A stretch of 64,000 bases of DNA from Nonomuraea jabiensis (GCF_014204795.1 NZ_JACHMB010000001.1:7824501-7888500), one strand, 5' to 3'. Counted from the first letter of the stretch, positions 24,395 to 32,390 are shown. Translations and numbers: made by a program. Notes: a model not told the origin generated them from the sequence alone.

Positions 24395-25143
24395 CGGCCC
24401 TCCTCCATCCAGGTCGCGGCGGGGCCGTCCAGCACGATGTCCCACCGGTAGCCCAGCGACCACTCCGGCACGGACAGGTCGTGGTCGTACGCGGAGACCA
24501 GCCGCTGCCTGGCCCGCTCGTCGGTGACGGAGTTGAGCACGGGGTCGTACCGGAACAGCGGGTCGTTCGGGAAGTACATCTGGGTCACCAGCCGCTGCGT
24601 GAAGGCCGTGCCGAACACCGAGAAGTGGATGTGCGCGGGCCGCCAGGCGTTGACGTGGTTGCGCCACGGGTACGCGCCCGGCTTGATCGTGGTGAAGGCG
24701 TAGCGGCCCTCGTCGTCGGTCAGGCAGCGGCCCACGCCGGAGAAGTTGGGGTCGAGCGGCGCGGGATGGTCGTCACGCTGGTGGAGGTAGCGGCCCGAGG
24801 CGTTGGCCTGCCAGATCTCCACGAGCTGGCCGCGTACCGGGCGGCCGTCGCGGTCCAGCACCCGCCCCTGGACGGTGATCCGCTCGCCGAGCGGCTCGCC
24901 GGCGTGCTGCCTGGTCAGGTCCGCGTCGAACGGCGCGACGTCGGCGACGCCGAAGACCGGCCCGGCCAGCTCGGCCGCCTCCGGGTCCTTCAGCGCGACC
25001 AGCGGTTGCTTGGGATGGCGCAGCACGCTGCTGCGGTAGGGGACGAAGTCGCGATCGGGATGGTTCGCCTCCTCGCCTTCACGGGCCTGGTGGATCTCGG
25101 CGATCTCGCGGTCGATGTCGGCTTGGGTGAGGGGTGGGGTCAT
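24391..25143 (-). CDS. pcaH: Protocatechuate 3,4-dioxygenase beta subunit (iron-binding)
   Basis: This 250-residue subunit carries the non-heme iron ligands Y119 (SGRYLH), Y158 (GAYPWRN), H171 and H173 (PAHIHFS), all present and correctly spaced. It catalyses intradiol ring opening of protocatechuate with O2. It lies 6 bp after pcaF and overlaps pcaG by four bases. Length and N-terminal arm are normal for the family. Confidence 0.97.
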   Translation of the reverse strand: MTPPLTQADIDREIAEIHQAREGEEANHPDRDFVPYRSSVLRHPKQPLVALKDPEAAELAGPVFGVADVAPFDADLTRQHAGEPLGERITVQGRVLDRDGRPVRGQLVEIWQANASGRYLHQRDDHPAPLDPNFSGVGRCLTDDEGRYAFTTIKPGAYPWRNHVNAWRPAHIHFSVFGTAFTQRLVTQMYFPNDPLFRYDPVLNSVTDERARQRLVSAYDHDLSVPEWSLGYRWDIVLDGPAATWMEEGR

Positions 25144-25149
25144 GTGCGG

Positions 25150-26295
25150 CTACCTTTCCAGGACGACGGCCAGGCCCTGGCCGACGCCGATACAGAGGGA
25201 CGCGAGCCCGGTGCCGGAGCCGGCGGCGGCCAGCCGGTGGGCCAGGGTGCCGGTGATGCGAGCGCCGGAGGCCCCGAGCGGGTGGCCCAGGGCGATGGCG
25301 CCGCCGTCGGGGTTGACGATGGCGGGGTCGAGGTCGGGCAGCTCGGCCAGGCAGCCGAGCACCTGCGCGGCGAACGCCTCGTTCAGCTCGACGCTCGCCA
25401 GGTCGCCGAACCCCTTGCCCGCCCTGGCCAGGGCCTTGCGCGACGCCTCGACCGGGCCGAGCCCGAAGTAGCGGGGTTCGAGGGCACTGGCCGCGCCGGC
25501 GACGATCCTGGCCAGCGGCTCGCGCCCGCGCAGCCCCGCCTCGTCGGTCAGCAGCAGGGCCGCCGCGCCGTCGTTGAGCGGGGAGGAGTTGCCCGCGGTG
25601 ACCGTGCCGCCCTGCCGGAAGACGGGCTTGAGCCGGGCGAGCTGGTCCAGGCCGGTGTCCTCTCGGATGCCTTCGTCCCTGGTCAGGCCCTCGATGGGGA
25701 CGATCTCGCGCTCGAACGACGCCTTGGCCGCCTTCTGGTGGCTGGCCAGCGCGTACGCGTCCTGCTCGGCCCTGGCGACGCCGTGCCGGTCGGCGATCAG
25801 CTCGGCGCCCTCGCCCAGCGGCACGGTGTGCTCGGCGGGCATCCTCGGGTTGACCAGCCGCCAGCCGAGCGTCGTGGAGACCAGCTCCTGCCCGCCGGCC
25901 GGGAACGCCCGGTCCGGCTTGGGCAGCACCCACGGCGCGCGGGTCATCGACTCCACGCCGCCGGCGATCACGGTGGAGGCGTCGCCGAGGGCGATCATGC
26001 GGTACGCCTGGATGACGGCCTCCATGCCGGACCCGCACAGCCGGTTGACGGTCACGCCCGGGGTGGTCACGGGCAGGCCGGCGAGCAGCGCGGCCATGCG
26101 GGCGACGTTGCGGTTCTCCTCGCCGGCGCCGTTGGCGTTGCCGAGGATCACCTCGTCGGGGGCCGCCACGTCGTTGCGCTCGGCGACGGCCCTGACGACG
26201 TGGGCGGCCAGGTCGTCGGGGCGGATGCCGGCCAGCGCCCCGCCGTGGCGGCCGAAGGGCGTGCGGACGGCGTCCACGATGTAGACGGTGTTCAT
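25150..26295 (-). CDS. pcaF: Beta-ketoadipyl-CoA thiolase
   Basis: This 381-residue thiolase has active-site Cys87 (NRLCGSGMEA), the GHPLGASGARI His motif and the second Cys in SLCIGVGQG. Context between pcaIJ and pcaHG assigns it to the last step of the pathway, splitting beta-ketoadipyl-CoA into succinyl-CoA and acetyl-CoA. It is a little shorter than typical 400-residue PcaF proteins but all catalytic loops are present. Its ATG overlaps the pcaJ stop. Confidence 0.95.
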   Translation of the reverse strand: MNTVYIVDAVRTPFGRHGGALAGIRPDDLAAHVVRAVAERNDVAAPDEVILGNANGAGEENRNVARMAALLAGLPVTTPGVTVNRLCGSGMEAVIQAYRMIALGDASTVIAGGVESMTRAPWVLPKPDRAFPAGGQELVSTTLGWRLVNPRMPAEHTVPLGEGAELIADRHGVARAEQDAYALASHQKAAKASFEREIVPIEGLTRDEGIREDTGLDQLARLKPVFRQGGTVTAGNSSPLNDGAAALLLTDEAGLRGREPLARIVAGAASALEPRYFGLGPVEASRKALARAGKGFGDLASVELNEAFAAQVLGCLAELPDLDPAIVNPDGGAIALGHPLGASGARITGTLAHRLAAAGSGTGLASLCIGVGQGLAVVLER

Positions 26296-26921
26296 ACGGC
26301 TACCTCCGCTTCCGTGCGGTCGCGCAGGCCGGCCACGCTCACCCCGGGCGCGGTCTCGACCAGCCTCAGCCCCGCCTCGGTGACGTCGAGGACGCCGAGG
26401 TCGGTGATGATCCGGTGCACGCACTCCTTCCCCGTGAGGGGCAGCGAGCACTCCTTGACGATCTTGGGGGTGCCGTCCTTGGCGGTGTGATCCATGATCA
26501 CGATGACCCGGCCCGCGCCGTGGACCAGGTCCATCGCCCCGCCCATGCCCTTGACCAGCTTCCCGGGCACCATCCAGTTCGCCAGGTCGCCCCGCGCCGA
26601 GACCTGCATCGCGCCCAGCACCGCCACGTCGATGTGGCCGCCCCGGATCATCCCGAACGACAGCGAGGAGTCGAAGAACGACGCGCCCGGGAGCACGGTC
26701 ACGGTCTCCTTGCCGGCGTTGATCAGATCGGGGTCCAGCGCGTCGGGGGCGGGGTAGGGGCCGACGCCGAGGACGCCGTTCTCCGAGTGCAGGATCACGT
26801 CCACGTCGGGCGGCAGGAACGACGGGATGCGGGTCGGCAGCCCGATGCCGAGGTTGACGTAGTCGCCGTCGCGCAGCTCGGCCGCCGCCCGCGCGACCAT
26901 CTCGTCCCTGGTCCAGCTCAT
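26292..26921 (-). CDS. pcaJ: 3-oxoadipate CoA-transferase, beta subunit
   Basis: This 209-residue subunit has the active-site Glu in SENGVLGVGPYP, the family opening TRDEMVARAAAEL, and NLGIGLPT. With PcaI it transfers CoA from succinyl-CoA to beta-ketoadipate. It overlaps both neighbours by ATGA. Acetoacetate-type CoA transferases look alike; the pca context decides the call. Confidence 0.95.
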   Translation of the reverse strand: MSWTRDEMVARAAAELRDGDYVNLGIGLPTRIPSFLPPDVDVILHSENGVLGVGPYPAPDALDPDLINAGKETVTVLPGASFFDSSLSFGMIRGGHIDVAVLGAMQVSARGDLANWMVPGKLVKGMGGAMDLVHGAGRVIVIMDHTAKDGTPKIVKECSLPLTGKECVHRIITDLGVLDVTEAGLRLVETAPGVSVAGLRDRTEAEVAV

Positions 26922-27670
26922 GAGGTGGTCGTCCTCTTCTCTATGCCCTTGTCGGCGGCCTGCTCGGGGGTCAGGACGAGCACGCGCTGGACGAACACGC
27001 CGGGCAGGTGCACCTCGTCCGGCTCCAGCTCGGTCAGCTCCTCGACCTCGGCGACCGTGACCCGCCCGGCCATCGCGGCGAGGGGGTTGAAGTTGCGGGC
27101 GGCCTTGTTGAAGACCAGGTTGCCGTAGCGGTCGCCCTTGGCGGCCCGCACCAGCGCGAAGTCGGTGGTGATGCTGCGCTCCAGCACGTAGGAGCGGCCG
27201 TCGAACTCGCGGACCTCCTTCGGCGGCGAGGCCACCGCGATCGAGCCGTCCGGGTGGTGGCGCAGCGGCAGCCCGCCGTCGGCGACCGGCGTGCCGACCC
27301 CGGCGGGGGTGTAGAAGGCGGGGATGCCGGCGCCGCCCGCCCGCAGCCGCTCGGCCAGGCTGCCCTGCGGGGTCAGCTCCACCTCCAGCTCCCCGGCGAG
27401 GTACTGGCGGGCGAACTCCTTGTTGTCGCCGATGTAGGAGGCCGTCACGCGGGCGATGCGCCCGGCCGCCAGCAGGATGCCGAGGCCGCCGCCGTCCACC
27501 CCGCAGTTGTTCGACACCACGCCGATCCCCGTCACGCCGGTGTTGTAGAGGGCCCGGATCAGGACGTTGGGGATGCCGCTGAGCCCGAAGCCGCCGACCG
27601 CGAACGACGCGCCGTCCGACACGCCGGCCAGCGCCTCCTCCGCGCTCGCGACCACCTTGTCTCTCCGCAC
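26918..27670 (-). CDS. pcaI: 3-oxoadipate CoA-transferase, alpha subunit
   Basis: This 250-residue subunit has the glycine-rich FAVGGFGLSGIPNVLI loop and VSNNCGVDGGGLGILL typical of CoA-transferase subunit A, and GDRYGNLVFNKAARNFNPL near the C terminus. It is the first gene of the pca operon, started by GTG at 27670 with GGAG 5 bases upstream, about 30 bases from the palindromic operator. Confidence 0.95.
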   Translation of the reverse strand: MRRDKVVASAEEALAGVSDGASFAVGGFGLSGIPNVLIRALYNTGVTGIGVVSNNCGVDGGGLGILLAAGRIARVTASYIGDNKEFARQYLAGELEVELTPQGSLAERLRAGGAGIPAFYTPAGVGTPVADGGLPLRHHPDGSIAVASPPKEVREFDGRSYVLERSITTDFALVRAAKGDRYGNLVFNKAARNFNPLAAMAGRVTVAEVEELTELEPDEVHLPGVFVQRVLVLTPEQAADKGIEKRTTTS

Positions 27671-27697
27671 GACGCTCCATTCATGGGGAGTGTTCGC

Positions 27698-27719
27698 ATA
27701 GTGAACTTTAGTTCACTAT
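27698..27719. promoter_or_regulatory. Perfect palindrome between pcaI and the IclR regulator
   Basis: ATAGTGAAC and GTTCACTAT are perfect 9-bp inverted arms separated by TTTA, centred between the divergent pca operon and iclR gene. This fits an IclR/PcaR-type operator. Adjacent TTGTGAAAT repeats part of an arm and may be a secondary site. Confidence 0.7.
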
Positions 27720-27769
27720 TGTGAAATCGAGTATGCGTATGTGACCGCGCTCGTGTCAAAGGAGAGCCC

Positions 27770-29266
27770 ATGGAGCCTGCGGGGACCCTGGAACGCGGCC
27801 TGGCCGTGCTCCGGGCGCTGACGGCGGACGCCGCCGGAGGGCGGGACGGGCGCTCGCGCTCGGCGCGGGTGCGCGCCACCGACCTCGTGCGCGCCACCGG
27901 TCTGGCCAGGTCCACGGTCGACCGCGTGCTGGCCACGCTGGTCCACCTCGGCTACGTCCGCGCGGAGGGGCGCGACCTGCTGCCCGCGCCGCGCCTGATG
28001 GAGCTGGGCGAGGCGTACCTCGCCGGCGGGGGCCTGCGCGACCCCCTCGCGCCACCGGCCGAGCGGCTCGCGGAGGAGCTGGACGAGTCCGTGTCGCTGG
28101 CCGTCGCGGACGGCGACGGGGTGCGCTTCATCGGCCAGTTCACCCGCAGGCGCACCATGTCGGTCGCCTTCCGGGTCGGCGACCTGCTGCCCGCCGACCG
28201 CTGCGCGGCGGGCCTGGCGCTGCGCGACCCCGCCGCGCCGTGGGCCGAGGACGACCAGCTCATCGAGCCGGGCCTGGTCGCGGTCGCGGTGCCCGTGCGC
28301 GACCCGCGGGGGCGGGCGGTCTGCGCGGTGAGCGTCGTCAGCCACACCAGCCGGCACACCGCCGCCAGCCTGCGCGACTACGCGCTGCCCCGGCTGCGCG
28401 AGACGGTAGCGACCATGGAAGCGGCCCTGGCCGAACCGGCGTCCCGGCCCCCGCTGGCACCGGCATCCACAGATCTGTCTCGTGCCGCCAAGGAGGAATT
28501 GGGCAGCGGGTACCTTCAGTCGCTGGCTCGCGGCCTGGCCGTGCTCGTGGCGCTCGGCTCGGCCCGCGGCGGGCTCAGCCTGGCCGACGCCGCCAGGACC
28601 ACCGGCCTCCCGCGCGCCACCGTGCGGCGATCGCTGCAGGTGCTGGCGCGGCTGGGCTACGTGACCTGCGACGACTCCCGCTTCGCCGTGCTCCCCAAGG
28701 TGATGGAGCTGGGCTACGCCGCCCTGTCCGAGCGCACCTTCGGCGAGGTCGTCCAGCCGCACCTGGCCGACCTGGTGGCCCGCGTCCACGAGTCCGCCTC
28801 GGTCGGGGTGCTGTCCGGCGACGACGTCCTGTACGTGGCGCGGGTGCCCACCGTGAGCATCATGACCGTCAACATCACGGTCGGCACCCGCTTCCCCGCG
28901 TACGCCACCTCGATGGGCCGGGTGCTCCTGGCCGCTCAACCCGAGGAACGGCTGGCCGCCATCGCGCCGCAGCCGCTGACCCGCCACACCATCACGGCGC
29001 CCGACCGGCTGAGGGCCGCCGTCCGGCGGGCCGCCGAGGACGGCTACGCGCTGGTGGACCAGGAGCTGGAGGAGGGGGTCCGGTCCATCGCGGTGCCGGT
29101 CCGGGGCCGGGACGGGCGGGTGGTCGCGGCCGTCAACGTCGCCACCCACGCCAGCCGGGCCACCCGGGCCGACCTGCTCCGCGACGTCCTGCCCGCGCTG
29201 GCCGAGACGGCCGCCAGAATGTCCGCCGACCTGCGGCACGTCCCCGTGACGCCCTGGACGGCTTAG
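27770..29266 (+). CDS. Tandem-domain IclR-family regulator (PcaR-like)
   Basis: This 498-residue protein is made of two complete IclR units, each a winged helix plus ligand domain. Unit 1 spans about residues 6-225 (LERGLAVLRAL, ARSTVDRVLATLVHLGYV) and unit 2 about 245-495 (LARGLAVLVALGSARGGL, PRATVRRSLQVLARLGYV). IclR proteins normally act as dimers or tetramers of single units. Divergent placement and the shared palindrome indicate control of pcaIJFHG by a pathway metabolite. The ATG has AAAGGAG upstream. The second unit is closer to classical PcaR/PobR sequence. Confidence 0.92.
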   Translation: MEPAGTLERGLAVLRALTADAAGGRDGRSRSARVRATDLVRATGLARSTVDRVLATLVHLGYVRAEGRDLLPAPRLMELGEAYLAGGGLRDPLAPPAERLAEELDESVSLAVADGDGVRFIGQFTRRRTMSVAFRVGDLLPADRCAAGLALRDPAAPWAEDDQLIEPGLVAVAVPVRDPRGRAVCAVSVVSHTSRHTAASLRDYALPRLRETVATMEAALAEPASRPPLAPASTDLSRAAKEELGSGYLQSLARGLAVLVALGSARGGLSLADAARTTGLPRATVRRSLQVLARLGYVTCDDSRFAVLPKVMELGYAALSERTFGEVVQPHLADLVARVHESASVGVLSGDDVLYVARVPTVSIMTVNITVGTRFPAYATSMGRVLLAAQPEERLAAIAPQPLTRHTITAPDRLRAAVRRAAEDGYALVDQELEEGVRSIAVPVRGRDGRVVAAVNVATHASRATRADLLRDVLPALAETAARMSADLRHVPVTPWTA

Positions 29267-29270
29267 GGCG

Positions 29271-29372
29271 TGCCCGTTGGGACATCTGCTCCCGGACCTC
29301 GGGGATCGCGAAGATCACGTTTCCGTTGTCCGTGATGCCGGGTGCCACGGTGTTGACCGTGATCCCCGAGCT
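29271..29372 (-). pseudogene. Remnant of a short-chain dehydrogenase
   Basis: The minus-strand frame reads SGITVNTVAPGITDNG, then FAIPEVREQMSQR, the C-terminal signature of classical SDR enzymes. Only about 34 codons remain, with no Rossmann or catalytic part. It lies downstream of doxX and may have been the end of that operon. Confidence 0.65.
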
Positions 29373-29431
29373 CGACGGTTTACCGAGCGGCCTGCGCGTT
29401 GTGCGCGTAATGCACGGCGACCAGGCACGGC

Positions 29432-29788
29432 TCAGAAGCCGTAGGGGCCGAAGCGGCCCCAGGCCACCAGGGCGGCCAGGAGCAGCAGGACCGCGTTGAA
29501 GGCGATCGCGGCGGGTTCCTTGCGGCGGGCGTGGGTGAGCGCGGCCAGGACCATCACCACGGCCAGGCCGGTCGCCGCCAGCGGGGTGAGGACGGGGGCG
29601 ATGCCGGTGGCCGTGGGCAGGATCAGCCCGAGCGCGCCGGCGAGCTCGGCCACGCCGATGAGACGGACGGTGCCGGCGGAGAAGTCCTCCACCCAGGGGA
29701 GCCTGGCGTGGAGCTTCTCCTTGGGCTGGGTGGACTTCATCACCCCGGCCATGCCGAACATGACGGCCAGCAGGGCCTGCACGATCCA
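29432..29788 (-). pseudogene. DoxX-family membrane protein, interrupted after codon 5 by an IS element
   Basis: Codons 6 onward of a DoxX gene: WIVQALLAVMFGMAGVMKS, PWVEDFS, LIGVAELAGALGLILP and four hydrophobic helices. In frame before the Trp comes a TGA supplied by the IS end. The first five codons (Met-Asn-Ile-Val-Leu) lie on the far side of the IS at 31621-31635. Rejoined, the gene would encode 123 residues, normal for DoxX, a family linked to redox and thiol stress. A GTG at 29782 might allow a shortened product. Confidence 0.88.
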
Positions 29789-29807
29789 TCAGGTCGAAGG
29801 CAGGGGA

Positions 29808-29827
29808 CCGCTCCCTTTAGGGAGCGG
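29808..29827 (+). repeat. Left-end hairpin of the IS element
   Basis: CCGCTCCC-TTTA-GGGAGCGG forms a perfect 8-bp stem 19 bases inside the left end, the position expected for TnpA recognition. A second stem, AGGCGCT-CTA-AGCGCCT, lies at 29844-29860. Confidence 0.75.
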
Positions 29828-29900
29828 GGGAATGCCGAGTGGAAGGCGCTCTAAGCGCCTGAGCGTGCCTGAAGTCGCAGGCCCGTGCGGGTTCCGGTGA

Positions 29901-29914
29901 ACACTGATCAGTGT
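29901..29914. promoter_or_regulatory. 14-bp perfect palindrome ahead of tnpA
   Basis: ACACTGATCAGTGT is fully palindromic and stands 26 bases before the tnpA start. It may be an operator or part of a leader hairpin limiting transposase expression. Confidence 0.4.
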
Positions 29915-29940
29915 AAGAACGCGGTGCTTATGCTGATCGT

Positions 29941-30372
29941 GTGTCTCGTCAGGTGCGTACTTCCCCCGGTGCGGCTTACGACTTGGGCTACCACGTGGTG
30001 TGGTGCTCCAAGTACCGGCGCCGTGTCCTGGGTGGCCGGGTCAAGATCCGGTTGGAGGAGTTGCTGCCCGCGAAGGCCGCTGAGCACGATTGGGAGGTCA
30101 TCGCCTTGGAGGTGATGCCCGATCACGTGCATCTGTTCGTCAAGGCGCGCCCGAAGGACTCCCCGTCGTACGTGGCCAACCAGTTCAAGGGTTACACCTC
30201 CCACCACCTGCGGGTCGAGTTCGGTCACCTGCGCTCCCGGCTGCCGACTCTGTGGTCGCGCTCGTACTTTGTGGCGAGTGTGGGCACGGTTAGCGCAGCC
30301 ATGGTCCAGCGCTACATCGAGACCCAGTATGAGCGTGTCCCCAAGGCCAAGAGCGGGGGCGAGGATGCGTAG
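29941..30372 (+). CDS. tnpA: IS200/IS605 transposase (HUH, Y1)
   Basis: This 143-residue protein has the HUH metal motif in PDHVHLFV (H62, H64) and the single catalytic tyrosine Y125 in MVQRYIETQ. The family cuts and joins single-stranded DNA at hairpin ends. The opening YHVVWCSKYRRRVL is typical, and nothing is missing. The GTG start follows the left-end palindrome. The last codons overlap the start of tnpB. Confidence 0.96.
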   Translation: MSRQVRTSPGAAYDLGYHVVWCSKYRRRVLGGRVKIRLEELLPAKAAEHDWEVIALEVMPDHVHLFVKARPKDSPSYVANQFKGYTSHHLRVEFGHLRSRLPTLWSRSYFVASVGTVSAAMVQRYIETQYERVPKAKSGGEDA

Positions 30373-31585
30373 GGCGTTCAAGTTCCTGCTGCGGCCGACC
30401 CGGCACCAGGAGATCACGCTGACGGCGATGCTGGACGATCATCGGGCGTTGTACAACGCCGCGCTGCAGGAACGCCGGGAAGCGTGGCGGCGCTGCAAGG
30501 TCTCGATCCGGTACGGCGATCAGTCCGCCCAGTTGAAGGAGATCCGTGAGGCTGACCCCGAGGGTCAGGGCTGCTGGTCGTTCACCAGCCAGCAGCAGAC
30601 CCTGCGGCGGCTGAACAAGGCGTTCGAGGCGTTCTTCCACCGGGTCAGGGCGGGTGAGACACCTGGCTATCCCCGGTTCAAGGGCAGGGGCTGGTTCGAC
30701 ACCGTCACCCTGGTCGAGGGCGACGGCGCGAGATGGGACTCCCAGCCGCACCACCCGGCTGCGACCTACGTCCGGGTGCAGGGCGTCGGGCACCTGCGGG
30801 TGCACCAGCACCGGCCGATCGCCGGGCGGGTCAAGCAGATCGAGATCAAGCGGGAGGGCTCGCGCTGGTATGTGATCTGCTCGTGCGACGACGTTCCTGC
30901 CGTGCCGTTGCCTGCGACCGGCCGGGAGGTCGGGGTGGACATGGGCGTCACGCACTTCGCGACCGTGAGCGAGCCGATCGACGGCCTCACCGATGAGGGC
31001 GGGCATGTCGCCAACCCCCGCTACCTGAAGACCGTGGAGGAGGAACTCGCCGCCGCGCAGCGGGCCTACGCCCGCACCAGACGCGGCAGCACCCGCAGGA
31101 AGAGGGCCGCCAAGAAGATCGGGCAGATCCATCGCAAGGTGGCCCGGCGGCGGACCGACCACGCGCACAAGACCGCGCTCGGCCTGGTCCGCGCGGCCGA
31201 CGTGATTGCGGTCGAGGACCTGCGCATCGCGAACATGACCAAGAGCCCCGCGGTGAAGCCTGATCCGGAGCGGGCGGGCGGATTCCTGCCCAACGGGTCA
31301 GCGGCGAAGGCCGGGCTGAACAGGAGCATCCTGGACGCGGGTTGGGGGGTGTTCCTCGCGATCCTCACCAACAAGGCTGAAAGCGCCGGTCGGGACGTGA
31401 TCGCGGTGGATCCCCGCAACACCTCCCGCACCTGCCCCGAATGCGGGCACGTATCAGGGGCCAATCGCACCACCCAGGCCGGCTTCGTCTGCGTCACGTG
31501 CGGGTACGCCGCCAACGCGGACGTGGTCGGGGCGAGCAACATCAAGAGGGCCGGGCTGGTCCTCCGCGACGCCCGCGCGGCGTAG
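30365..31585 (+). CDS. tnpB: RNA-guided nuclease TnpB (OrfB)
   Basis: This 406-residue protein starts MRRAFKFLLRPT at an ATG inside the end of tnpA (8-bp overlap). The RuvC triad is complete: D192 (VDMGVTHF), E284 (VEDLRI) and D386 (ANADVVGA). The zinc finger has C357, C360, C376 and C379. TnpB is known to use a right-end RNA to cut target DNA lacking the element, promoting retention. All catalytic residues are present, so it is probably active. A longer in-frame start at 30269 lies wholly in tnpA and is unlikely. Confidence 0.96.
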   Translation: MRRAFKFLLRPTRHQEITLTAMLDDHRALYNAALQERREAWRRCKVSIRYGDQSAQLKEIREADPEGQGCWSFTSQQQTLRRLNKAFEAFFHRVRAGETPGYPRFKGRGWFDTVTLVEGDGARWDSQPHHPAATYVRVQGVGHLRVHQHRPIAGRVKQIEIKREGSRWYVICSCDDVPAVPLPATGREVGVDMGVTHFATVSEPIDGLTDEGGHVANPRYLKTVEEELAAAQRAYARTRRGSTRRKRAAKKIGQIHRKVARRRTDHAHKTALGLVRAADVIAVEDLRIANMTKSPAVKPDPERAGGFLPNGSAAKAGLNRSILDAGWGVFLAILTNKAESAGRDVIAVDPRNTSRTCPECGHVSGANRTTQAGFVCVTCGYAANADVVGASNIKRAGLVLRDARAA

Positions 31586-31620
31586 CGAGAAGCCACCCCG
31601 TTTACGGGGTGGAGGAGTCA
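31586..31620 (+). ncRNA. Right end of the IS: hairpin and presumed 3' part of the TnpB guide RNA scaffold
   Basis: CCACCCCG-TTTA-CGGGGTGG (31593-31612) is a perfect 8-bp stem followed by AGGAGTCA and the element end. In studied TnpB systems the guide RNA spans the tnpB 3' end and this hairpin, and the flanking DNA supplies the guide. Here the guide would begin at 31621 within the start of doxX. This is inference from family knowledge. Confidence 0.5.
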
Positions 31621-31635
31621 CAAGACGATGTTCAT
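31621..31635 (-). pseudogene. First five codons of the interrupted doxX gene
   Basis: ATG AAC ATC GTC TTG on the minus strand, preceded by a GAAGGAAG ribosome site. The next codon after the insertion is a TGA from the IS, so only a pentapeptide is made here. The remainder continues at 29788. The upstream SDR gene ends 46 bp away, so doxX was the distal gene of that operon. Confidence 0.85.
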
Positions 31636-31681
31636 GAGACTTCCTTCAGAAAGGTCCAAAACCGGCGGCGGGAGCCGCCGG

Positions 31682-32362
31682 TCAGCCGTTGAAGACGACC
31701 TCGGGCCGGTCGCGGCGCTCGTACAGGTCCCAGTACAGCGGGGCGATCTGCTCGGGCGTGGCCGTGGGGATGCCGTCGGGGCCGCCCTCGCCGATCCAGA
31801 CGTTGATCGCCACGTGCGCGGCGTGCACGCCGCTGCCGGCCAGTTCCTTGTTCAGGTTGAGCACCCAGTTGCGCAGAGCCGCGGCGGCGGCGTTGACGTT
31901 GCCGAGCATCGGGATGGGGTCCACCGAGCCGCCGCCGGTGGTGAAGAGCAGCGTGCCCGACCCGGCCGCCCGCATCGCGGGCAGCGCCGCGCCGGCGGCG
32001 GCCACGGCGCCGTAAAGGTTGTACTCGATCTGCGGCTGCAGGTTGTCCACCGTCACCTCGGAAGGGACGGCCGTCGTGAAGCCGGGCACCGGCGAGTGCG
32101 GGGCGGGGGAGTACTCCAGCACGTCCAGACCGCCGAACCGGTCTGCGGCGGCCTCCAGGGCGGCGGTCAGGGAGGGCCGGTCCAGCACGTCGGCGGGGAA
32201 CGCGGCGGCGGTGATGCCCTCTGTTTCGAGCCGGCCGGCCAGGGTTTCCAGCTTCTCCTTGGTGCGGGCGATCAGGGCGACGTCGAAGCCGCGGCCGCCG
32301 AAGGTACGGGCGATGGCCAGGCCCATGCCGGGGCCGGCGCCGACGATGGCGATGGTGGGCAC
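31682..32362 (-). CDS. SDR-fold oxidoreductase-like protein lacking the YxxxK pair
   Basis: This 226-residue Rossmann protein has GAGPGMG nucleotide binding near residue 8 and ALIARTKEKLE. Where classical SDRs have NNAG it reads EYSPAPHS, and where Y-x3-K is expected it reads LGNVNAAAAALRNW, so the catalytic Tyr and Lys are absent. It may bind NAD(P) as a sensor, or reduce substrates by another route. The start is GTG at 32362. It lies between the quinone-type oxidoreductase and doxX on the same strand, probably one operon under the TetR gene at 33429. Confidence 0.8.
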   Translation of the reverse strand: MPTIAIVGAGPGMGLAIARTFGGRGFDVALIARTKEKLETLAGRLETEGITAAAFPADVLDRPSLTAALEAAADRFGGLDVLEYSPAPHSPVPGFTTAVPSEVTVDNLQPQIEYNLYGAVAAAGAALPAMRAAGSGTLLFTTGGGSVDPIPMLGNVNAAAAALRNWVLNLNKELAGSGVHAAHVAINVWIGEGGPDGIPTATPEQIAPLYWDLYERRDRPEVVFNG

Positions 32363-32390
32363 GATCAGCTCTCTTCTCCTAGGCGGGGGT

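Larger units (their letters stand above)
29789..31620 (+). mobile_element. IS200/IS605-family insertion sequence with tnpA and tnpB
   Basis: This 1.83-kb element sits between codons 5 and 6 of doxX without a target duplication, as expected for single-strand peel-and-paste transposition. It carries a HUH transposase and a TnpB nuclease on the same strand and has subterminal hairpins at both ends, each with a TTTA loop (29808-29827 and 31593-31612). The exact ends are uncertain by 2 bases because CA is shared by the left flank and the right end. Both reading frames are intact. Confidence 0.92.

Noticed and set aside
29432..29782. Treating the DoxX frame starting at GTG 29782 as an intact gene
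   Set aside because: The true first codons are found beyond the IS at 31621-31635, and the normal N-terminal helix is incomplete without them.
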